Below are positions 6,061 to 11,786 of a stretch of 11,786 nt of DNA, in pieces. The stretch comes from Nocardioidaceae bacterium (GTDB lineage: Bacteria; Actinomycetota; Actinomycetes; Propionibacteriales; Nocardioidaceae). The stretch covers positions 1 through 11,786 of the forward strand of contig JAOPXA010000033.1 in the NCBI GenBank assembly GCA_025965395.1. Reading direction: 5' to 3'. The first letter of the stretch is position 1, and each line of letters begins with the position of its first letter. The position numbers were made by a program, and so were the translations under genes. Under the pieces are notes generated by a model. That model was not told the origin of the DNA and did not search any database. It was given only the letters and a program-made list of their open reading frames with translations.

Positions 6061-8769
6061 GTGACCACCCTCGTGATCGTCGAGTCACCGAACAAAGTCC
6101 GCAGCATTGCCGGCTACCTCGGTGACGGTTATGTAGTCGACGCCTCTGTCGGCCACATCCGCGATCTTCCGCGCGGCGCCGATGAGGTGCCCGCCAAGTA
6201 CAAGGGCGAGCCATGGGCACGTCTCGGCGTCAACATCGATCACGACTTCGAGCCGATCTATGTCGTCGCTGCTGACAAGAAGTCGCAGATGACCAAGCTC
6301 AAGCGACTCCTCAAGGACGCCGACGAACTCGTACTCGCGACCGATGAGGACCGCGAGGGCGAGGCCATCGCGTGGCACCTGCTCGATGAGCTCAAGCCCA
6401 CGGTCCCGGTCAAGCGCATCGTCTTCAACGAGATCACCAAGGAAGCGATCGAGTATGCGATCGCGCATCCCCGCGACGTCGACATGGACCTCGTCGATGC
6501 CCAGGAGACCCGCCGCATCCTCGACCGCCTGTATGGCTACGAGGTCAGCCCGGTCCTGTGGAAGAAGGTCATGAGCGGTCTGTCCGCCGGCCGCGTTCAG
6601 TCCGTGGCGACTCGCCTCGTGGTCGAGCGCGAGCGTGAGCGCATGGCGTTCAAGCTCAAGTCGTACTGGGACCTCGAGGCGACGTTCGACGCCGGCGCTG
6701 GCAAGGACCCGCAGCTGTTCGCCGCCAAGCTGATGTCGGTTGACGGCGCACGTCTCGCGAGCGGCAAGGACTTCAACAACGTCGGCGAGCTGCGCGAGGG
6801 CAAGGGTCTCGTCCACCTCGACGGCGATCGCGCTGGCGCCCTCGCTGAGGGCCTGCGCGACCAGGTCTTCGAGATCACCTCGGTCGACCCCAAGCCCTAC
6901 TCCCGCAAGCCCTACGCGCCGTTCCGCACCACCACGCTCCAGCAGGAAGCGTCACGCAAGTTTGGCTTCACCGCGTCGCGCACGATGTCGGTGGCCCAGC
7001 GGTTGTATGAAAACGGCTACATCACCTATATGCGCACCGACTCCACAACGCTGTCTCAGACCGCCCTCACGGCGGCGCGTGCGCAGGTCAAGGAGCTCTA
7101 CGGCGCCGAGTACCTCCCCGCCGCTCCGCGCGTCTATGCGAGCAAGGTCAAGAACGCGCAAGAGGCCCACGAGGCCATTCGTCCCGCAGGCGAGAAGTTC
7201 CAATTGCCCAAGTCCACGGGTATGAGTGGCGATGAGTTCCGTCTGTATGAGCTGATCTGGAAGCGCACGATCGCCTCGCAGATGAATGACGCCAAGGGCA
7301 ACTCGTTGTCGCTGCGCATCGGGGCGACCGCGACGACCGGCGAGCGCGCTGAGTTCGGCGCGAGCGGCCGCACGATCACGTTCTACGGGTTTCTCAAGGC
7401 ATACGTCGAGGCCAGCGAAGATCCTGATGAGCAGGGCGACGATCAGCAGACCAAGCTCCCCAACATGACCGAGGGCGAACGCGTCACGGTCGCTGACCTC
7501 GCGTCTGCCGCACACGAGACACGCCCGCCGTCGCGCTTCACGGAAGCCTCGCTCATCAAGGAGCTCGAAGAGCGCGAGATCGGCCGCCCGTCGACCTACG
7601 CCGCCATCGTCGGCACGATCCAGAACCGCGGGTATGTCTACAAGAAGGGCACGGCCCTCGTGCCGGCCTGGATCGCGTTCTCGGTGATCCGCCTCATGGA
7701 ACAGCACTTCGGCCGCCTCGTCGACTACAGCTTCACCGCGCAGCTCGAGGACGTGCTCGACAACATCGCTGGCGGTCGCGAAGCGCGCATCAACGTGCTC
7801 AACAGCTTCTGGACCGGCAAGGAAGAGGGCGACACGGGCCTCAAGGCGCTCGTCGAGGGCCTCGGCGACATCGACGCCCGAGGCCTCGCCACGTTCCCCC
7901 TCGCCGACGGCATCGCGGTGCGTGTGGGTCGCTACGGCCCCTACGTCGAGGGCCTGCCAATGATCAAGGACAAAGAGGGCAAGGACGTCCCGACGCGGGC
8001 CAACATCCCCGACGAGCTCCCGCCGGATGAGCTGACCCTCGAGGTCGCCAAGGAGCTGCTCGCCAACCCGACCGGTGCAGAGCGCGAGCTCGGCGTCCAC
8101 CCGGAGACCGGGCTGCTCGTCACGGTCAAGAACGGTCGCTACGGCCCGTATGTCACCGAGGCGCTGCCCGAGACGGCCAAGAAGGCCGACAAACCGCGCA
8201 CTGCCAGCCTGTTCAAGTCGATGAACCTCGAAGAGATCAGCCTCGATGACGCCATCATGCTGCTGACCCTTCCGCGTGTCGTCGGCAAGGATGCCGAGGG
8301 CGTCGAGATCACCGCGCAGAACGGTCGTTACGGCCCGTACCTCAAGAAGGGCACCGACTCGCGGTCGCTCGAGACCGAGGAGCAGTTGCTCCAGATCACC
8401 GAGGCAGAAGCACTCAAGATCTACGAGCAGCCCAAGTCATACGGTCGTCGTGCCGCCGCGGCTCCGCTCAAGGAGCTGGGCGTCGACCCGGTCAGCGGGC
8501 AGCCCATCGTCGCCAAGTCTGGTCGCTTTGGAGACTACGTGACCGATGGTGAGTACAACGCGACTCTGCGCAAGGACGATGCGCTCGAGACGTTGACGCA
8601 TGAGCGGGCCGCCGAGCTTCTCGCCGAGCGTCGCGCCAAGGGCCCAGCCAAGAAGGGCGCGAAGAAGGCGCCTGCCAAGAAGACTGCGGCCAAGAAGACG
8701 GCAGCGAAAAAGACAGCCAAGAAAGCGCCTGCGAAGAAGGTCGCCGCGAAGAAGGCTGCCGCCAAGTAG
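6061..8769 (+). CDS. topA: DNA topoisomerase I (type IA), actinobacterial form with lysine-rich tail
   Basis: Relaxes negative supercoils by cutting one strand through a 5'-phosphotyrosine and passing the other. The protein has 902 residues. The TOPRIM domain at the N terminus has Glu8 in LVIVESPNK and the metal-binding TDEDREGE with D95, D97 and E99. The catalytic tyrosine is Y323 in GYITYMRTDST, followed by R325. Downstream, HEAIRP and EIGRPSTYA are typical core motifs. The C-terminal region has four repeats centred on GRYGPYV (624-629), GRYGPYV (693-698), GRYGPYL (756-761) and GRFGDYV (822-827), about 65 residues apart, instead of zinc fingers. Residues 861-902 form a tail of Ala, Pro and Thr with 17 lysines; such tails are known in Streptomyces and mycobacteria to help DNA binding and processivity. 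No cysteine occurs anywhere in the translation. LtrA, tmk and holB follow closely and may share its transcript. Confidence 0.98.
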   Translation: MTTLVIVESPNKVRSIAGYLGDGYVVDASVGHIRDLPRGADEVPAKYKGEPWARLGVNIDHDFEPIYVVAADKKSQMTKLKRLLKDADELVLATDEDREGEAIAWHLLDELKPTVPVKRIVFNEITKEAIEYAIAHPRDVDMDLVDAQETRRILDRLYGYEVSPVLWKKVMSGLSAGRVQSVATRLVVERERERMAFKLKSYWDLEATFDAGAGKDPQLFAAKLMSVDGARLASGKDFNNVGELREGKGLVHLDGDRAGALAEGLRDQVFEITSVDPKPYSRKPYAPFRTTTLQQEASRKFGFTASRTMSVAQRLYENGYITYMRTDSTTLSQTALTAARAQVKELYGAEYLPAAPRVYASKVKNAQEAHEAIRPAGEKFQLPKSTGMSGDEFRLYELIWKRTIASQMNDAKGNSLSLRIGATATTGERAEFGASGRTITFYGFLKAYVEASEDPDEQGDDQQTKLPNMTEGERVTVADLASAAHETRPPSRFTEASLIKELEEREIGRPSTYAAIVGTIQNRGYVYKKGTALVPAWIAFSVIRLMEQHFGRLVDYSFTAQLEDVLDNIAGGREARINVLNSFWTGKEEGDTGLKALVEGLGDIDARGLATFPLADGIAVRVGRYGPYVEGLPMIKDKEGKDVPTRANIPDELPPDELTLEVAKELLANPTGAERELGVHPETGLLVTVKNGRYGPYVTEALPETAKKADKPRTASLFKSMNLEEISLDDAIMLLTLPRVVGKDAEGVEITAQNGRYGPYLKKGTDSRSLETEEQLLQITEAEALKIYEQPKSYGRRAAAAPLKELGVDPVSGQPIVAKSGRFGDYVTDGEYNATLRKDDALETLTHERAAELLAERRAKGPAKKGAKKAPAKKTAAKKTAAKKTAKKAPAKKVAAKKAAAK
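8641..8766 (+). repeat. Tandem lysine-doublet repeats encoding the TopA tail
   Basis: The last 42 codons of topA consist of units such as PAKKT, TAAKK and APAKK, with eight KK doublets and a terminal lysine, written mostly as variants of GCC-AAG-AAG. Such short repeats are open to slippage, so tail length is likely to differ between strains while the enzyme core stays constant. Confidence 0.8.
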
Positions 8770-8775
8770 TCGCCG

Positions 8776-9939
8776 ATGAGGATTCTTCGACCGTTGGTGC
8801 CACGCGACCCTCATGAGGATCATCGCGTGGCCACACCCCTCGAGCTCTTTACGGACCTGTGTTTCGTGGTCGCGATCGCGCAAGCCGCAGGAGCGATGCA
8901 CCATGAGGCCTCCGCGGGGCACATCGGCCAAGGGCTCCTCCATTTCTTCATGGTGTTCTTCGCCATCTGGTGGGCGTGGCTGAACTTCGCGTGGTTCTCC
9001 TCCGCCTACGACAACGACGACGTGTTCCATCGCGTCATGACGCTGGTGCAGGTGGCGGGCTCGCTCATCCTGGCCGCGGGTGTCCCGCGCCTGTTCGAGG
9101 ACGACTTCACCCTCGTCGTCGTGGGCTACATCGTGATGCGCATCGCCTTGGTCATTCAATGGCTGCGCGCCGCCCAGAGCCATCCCGAGGGGCGTGCAAC
9201 CGCGCTGAGGTATGCGTTCGGCATCACTGCCGTGCAGGTGCTCTGGGTGGGCTATCAGTTCGTGCCGGACGACTCGAAGCCGTGGTTCTTCCTGCTGGGT
9301 GTCATCGCGGAGATCTCGGTGCCGGTGTGGGCCGAGAGGGCTGGCACCACGCCGTGGCATCCCCACCACATCGCTGAGCGGTATGGGTTGTTCTTCATCA
9401 TCGTGCTCGGCGAGACGGTCTTGTCGACGACCTTCGCGATCCAGGAGGCGATCGATGGGGACTATCCCGTGGCCGAGCTGGCCGGGATCGTCATCGGTGG
9501 CCTGCTGATCGTCTTCAGCGCGTGGTGGCTGTACTTCTCGCGTGAAGCAGGTGAGCTCCTCACGGGCAACGACGTGGGCTACCTCTGGGGGTTCGGCCAC
9601 TACTTCATCTTCGCCTCGGGCGCACTCATCGGCGCCGGCCTCGCTGCGCGCGTCGACTACCTGACGCACCACTCCGAGGGCCTCTCCGACATCGCGAGCT
9701 CGGCCCTCGTCACCGGGCCGTCGGCTGCTTTCCTGGCAGCGCTCTGGATCATTCTGGTGCGTCTGCATGACCCGTCGGTGCGCACGTGGGGCCCGTTCGC
9801 GTTGGCCATCGCGTTGATCCTCGGATCGACGTTCGTGCCGGGCACGGTGCTGATCGCGGGGCTCATCTGCGTGGCGCTCCTCGTCGTCGAGCTGCGGGTC
9901 ACCGAGTTCGGTCGCACGAGCGTCAGTCCCTCGGTCTAG
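8776..9939 (+). CDS. ltrA: LtrA-family multispanning membrane protein
   Basis: A 387-residue integral membrane protein of the low temperature requirement A family (PF06772), named for a Listeria gene linked to growth in the cold; its biochemical activity is not established. The family's opening motif appears as HRVATPLELFTDLCFVVAIA (16-35), and the signature EHxGLFxIIxLGE as ERYGLFFIIVLGE (201-213). About eleven to twelve hydrophobic stretches can be counted up to residue 372. The gene starts six bases after topA, without a clear ribosome site. An in-frame GTG at 8827 follows a GAGGA, but starting there would cut into the family's conserved N terminus, so I keep ATG 8776; translation may depend on coupling from topA. 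It lies between topA and tmk, which I recall as closer neighbours in Streptomyces, so it looks like a lineage-specific insertion. Its base use does not differ visibly from its neighbours. Confidence 0.9.
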   Translation: MRILRPLVPRDPHEDHRVATPLELFTDLCFVVAIAQAAGAMHHEASAGHIGQGLLHFFMVFFAIWWAWLNFAWFSSAYDNDDVFHRVMTLVQVAGSLILAAGVPRLFEDDFTLVVVGYIVMRIALVIQWLRAAQSHPEGRATALRYAFGITAVQVLWVGYQFVPDDSKPWFFLLGVIAEISVPVWAERAGTTPWHPHHIAERYGLFFIIVLGETVLSTTFAIQEAIDGDYPVAELAGIVIGGLLIVFSAWWLYFSREAGELLTGNDVGYLWGFGHYFIFASGALIGAGLAARVDYLTHHSEGLSDIASSALVTGPSAAFLAALWIILVRLHDPSVRTWGPFALAIALILGSTFVPGTVLIAGLICVALLVVELRVTEFGRTSVSPSV

Positions 9940-9948
9940 TCTCGTCGT

Positions 9949-10599
9949 ATGCGTTTCCCAGAGCCGACCTTCACCGACTCGGGCGTGTTCGTCGCCCTCG
10001 AGGGCGGCGAGGGTGCGGGCAAGTCGACGCAGTCTCAGCTGCTTGCCTCATGGCTGACCGATCGTGGCTACGGTGTGCTGTTGACCCGCGAGCCAGGGGG
10101 CACTCCGGTGGGCACCGCATTGCGGGGCATCGTGCTCGATCCGGCCACCGGTGCGTTGTCGTCTCGCACCGAGGCACTGCTCTATGCCGCCGACAAGGCC
10201 GAGCACGTCGACACCATCGTGTTGCCCGCATTGGCTGACGGGCAGGTTGTCGTCACCGACCGCTACATCGACTCCACGCTTGCCTATCAAGGCGCTGGCC
10301 GAGCCCTCGTCCCCGAAGAGCTCGAGGCCGTCGCTTTGTGGGCCACCGGCAATCTCCGCCCCCACCTGACGGTGCTTCTCGACGTCGACCCGGCGATCGG
10401 TCATACGCGCTTCGAGGGCCAAGACCGCATCGAGGCCGAGCCGCTCGAATTCCATCGCCGCGTGCGTCAGTCTTTCCTCGACCTCGCGCTGCGCGACCCT
10501 GAGCACTACGTGGTGCTCGATGGCCGCGCACCGATCGACGACATCCAGCAGTCCATCCGCAAGCGCCTCGAGCCGTGGCTGACGCAGGCATCGTCGTGA
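9949..10599 (+). CDS. tmk: Thymidylate kinase (dTMP kinase)
   Basis: Phosphorylates dTMP to dTDP with ATP, an essential step of dTTP synthesis. The 216-residue length is normal. Visible parts are the P-loop EGGEGAGKST (18-27), the REPGGTPVG motif that contacts dTMP, the DRYIDST motif at 104-110 followed by LAYQGAGR (111-118), and the lid region around RFEGQDRIEAE (154-164). The P-loop carries Gly-Ala-Gly before the lysine, so it lacks the P-loop arginine of the yeast-type enzyme; the lid has an arginine at 160. The start follows the ltrA stop by nine bases and has no obvious Shine-Dalgarno. The stop codon overlaps the start of holB in a GTGA. This tmk-holB pairing is widespread in bacteria and links DNA precursor supply with the replisome. 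Confidence 0.96.
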   Translation: MRFPEPTFTDSGVFVALEGGEGAGKSTQSQLLASWLTDRGYGVLLTREPGGTPVGTALRGIVLDPATGALSSRTEALLYAADKAEHVDTIVLPALADGQVVVTDRYIDSTLAYQGAGRALVPEELEAVALWATGNLRPHLTVLLDVDPAIGHTRFEGQDRIEAEPLEFHRRVRQSFLDLALRDPEHYVVLDGRAPIDDIQQSIRKRLEPWLTQASS

Positions 10600-11735
10600 C
10601 GACCGTCTGGGAGGACCTCATCGGTCAAGCGCCGGTGGTCGAGACCCTCAAGCGGGCCACTGCGGCGGCCCACGACCGGCTGAACGGCGGGTCGGGCAAG
10701 GGCATGACCCATGCCTGGTTGTTCACTGGCCCGCCCGGCTCGGGGCGTTCCAACGCGGCGCGCGCGTTTGCTGCTGCGCTCCAGGCTGATTTAGGTGACG
10801 ACACGGTGCCCCAGGCGCTTCACCCTGACGTCACGGTGATTGCGACCGATCGGCTCAGCCTCGGGGTCGACGAAATCCGCGACCTCGTGCGCAAGGCGTC
10901 GCTCAGTCCTTCGCAAGGCAAGTGGCAAGTCCTCATCATCGAGGACGCCGATCGCCTCACTGACTCAGCAGCTGATGCACTCCTCAAGACGCTGGAGGAG
11001 CCTCCGCCGCGCACCGTATGGATGCTCTGTGCGCCGACGGCCGAGGACGTCATCGTGACGATCCGGTCGCGGTCGCGACAGGTGGTGCTGCGCACGCCTC
11101 CGGCGACCGAAGTCGCGGCGATGCTGGTGGCGCGCCATGGCATTTCCGAAGCCCTCGCCGACTCGGCAGCGCGTGCGTCCCAAGGTCACATCGGCCGTGC
11201 TCGTGCGCTCGCCCTCAAAGAAGACGTACGCGCGCGTCGTTCGCAGATCCTTGCCCTTCCGACGACGCTGCGCACCCTGGGGGACTGCCTGGCCGCGGCC
11301 GCTGCTCTCGATGCGACGGCCAAGGCCAATGCCACCAATGTTGGCGATGACCTCGATGGCGATGAGCTGGCCAAGCTCCGCGAAGGGTGGGGCGTCCAGG
11401 AGCGTGGCAAGCGTCCGCCCGGCTATGCCGGAGCGCTCTCCGCCTTAGAGAAGGACCAGAAGCGGCGCCGCACGCGCATCGCCCACGACTCGATCGACGG
11501 CGTGCTCATCGAGCTGATCTCGTTCTATCGTGACGTGCTAGCGATGCAGACCGCGCCTACGGCCGAGCTGATCAATGTCGACGTCGAGGCCAGCATTCGT
11601 GAGCTCGCCGAGTCCGGCACGCCCGAGTCGACGCTGCGCCGCATCGATGCCATCGCGGCCTGCCGCGAGGCTATCTTGGCCAACGCCGCGTCACTGCTCG
11701 CTCTCGAGCACATGATGATCGGCCTGCGGGTCTAG
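10596..11735 (+). CDS. holB: DNA polymerase III clamp loader subunit delta prime
   Basis: Part of the complex that loads the sliding clamp at replication. I start it at GTG 10596, giving MTTVWEDLIGQ and 379 residues; this overlaps the tmk stop by four bases and matches the usual actinobacterial MTVWDDLVGQ. A GTG at 10575 would add seven residues of poor fit. Seen are a P-loop-like GPPGSGRS (45-52) with arginine in place of the lysine, IIEDADRLT, and DALLKTLEEPPPRTVWML before TIRSRSR, where R159 is the expected arginine finger of the SRC motif but the cysteine is a serine (160). The short zinc-binding module with four cysteines, usual after AFAAALQ in related proteins, is missing: residues 63-80 run straight to HPDVTV with no cysteine. 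The C-terminal part is the helical collar domain. It is not DnaX (tau/gamma), which is larger and has an intact P-loop lysine. Confidence 0.94.
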   Translation: MTTVWEDLIGQAPVVETLKRATAAAHDRLNGGSGKGMTHAWLFTGPPGSGRSNAARAFAAALQADLGDDTVPQALHPDVTVIATDRLSLGVDEIRDLVRKASLSPSQGKWQVLIIEDADRLTDSAADALLKTLEEPPPRTVWMLCAPTAEDVIVTIRSRSRQVVLRTPPATEVAAMLVARHGISEALADSAARASQGHIGRARALALKEDVRARRSQILALPTTLRTLGDCLAAAAALDATAKANATNVGDDLDGDELAKLREGWGVQERGKRPPGYAGALSALEKDQKRRRTRIAHDSIDGVLIELISFYRDVLAMQTAPTAELINVDVEASIRELAESGTPESTLRRIDAIAACREAILANAASLLALEHMMIGLRV

Positions 11736-11786
11736 CGTCTCCTGAGGAGTCGGCACGTCAGCAGCCCGATGACGTTCCCACCAGTA
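11732..11786 (-). CDS. Possible 3' end of a convergent gene (cut by the window edge)
   Basis: On the minus strand the last bases give an open frame ending TGGNVIGLLTCRLLRRR and a TAG that shares CTAG with the holB stop. The piece is hydrophobic with a basic end, as in the last membrane segment of a membrane protein, and 13 of 17 codons end in G or C. Seventeen residues are too few to establish a gene. The alternative is that 11736-11786 is non-coding; it also holds two small inverted repeats, CTCC-TGA-GGAG (11739-11749) and ACGTCA/TGACGT (11755-11775). Confidence 0.2.
   Translation of the reverse strand, partial: TGGNVIGLLTCRLLRRR

Noticed and set aside
4377..6107. 576-codon open frame on the minus strand
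   Set aside because: It runs antisense through the methyltransferase, across the 60-base palindrome and over the acetyltransferase in a wrong frame. The translation has no recognisable domain and is rich in Arg, Pro and Gly, as expected for a GC-rich shadow frame.
6952..8100. 382-codon antisense frame inside topA
   Set aside because: The opposite strand encodes a complete, well-conserved topoisomerase. The antisense product has no motif and mirrors the codon bias of the real frame.
8641..8766. CRISPR-like or satellite repeat
   Set aside because: The repetition is explained by alternating Ala/Lys codons of the TopA tail; there are no spacers of uniform length.
8437..9768. 443-codon antisense frame over topA's end and ltrA
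   Set aside because: It spans two genes of clear identity on the other strand; its leucine/arginine runs merely reflect the lysine-tail repeats read backwards.
1..11786. tRNA, rRNA, riboswitch, insertion sequence or attachment site
   Set aside because: None found by reading both strands: gaps between genes are all under 150 bases and show no cloverleaf, riboswitch core or terminal repeats with target duplications.

Overview
The window looks like a core chromosomal segment of a high-GC Gram-positive bacterium (Actinomycetota). The evidence is the strong G/C preference at third codon positions, GTG starts, a BldG-type STAS protein, a large membrane pyrophosphatase, and a DNA topoisomerase I that has no zinc fingers and ends in a lysine-rich tail. 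From memory, the order helicase / bldG / pyrophosphatase / methyltransferase / topA / tmk / holB resembles the bldG-topA neighbourhood of Streptomyces and relatives. I cannot fix the genus.

Layout. On the minus strand, running off the left edge, is the N-terminal part of a DExH superfamily 2 helicase (1-830). Divergent from it on the plus strand is a 113-residue BldG-like anti-sigma-factor antagonist (899-1240). After 86 bases comes hppA, an 802-residue proton-pumping pyrophosphatase with the K+-independent signature (1327-3735). The gap from 3736 to 3869 holds a long, interrupted inverted repeat. Then come a 491-residue SAM-dependent methyltransferase (3870-5345), a nearly perfect 60-base palindrome (5357-5416), and a convergent GNAT acetyltransferase on the minus strand (5432-5920). 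The divergent gap 5921-6060 leads into topA (6061-8769). Following tightly are an LtrA-family membrane protein (8776-9939), tmk (9949-10599) and holB (10596-11735). The last 51 bases may encode the end of a convergent gene.

Functionally, topA, tmk and holB join chromosome topology, dTTP supply and the replicative clamp loader in one compact run, with holB starting inside the tmk stop codon. hppA couples removal of pyrophosphate, a by-product of biosynthesis, to proton pumping. The BldG-like protein points to partner-switching control of a sigma factor, but its usual kinase partner is not beside it. The helicase belongs to a family implicated in DNA repair.

I do not see a new multi-gene system (defence, CRISPR, mobile element or biosynthetic cluster). 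The most unusual items are the 60-base palindrome, the interrupted inverted repeat after hppA, a HolB without its zinc-binding cysteines, a cysteine-free TopA, and a solitary anti-sigma antagonist.
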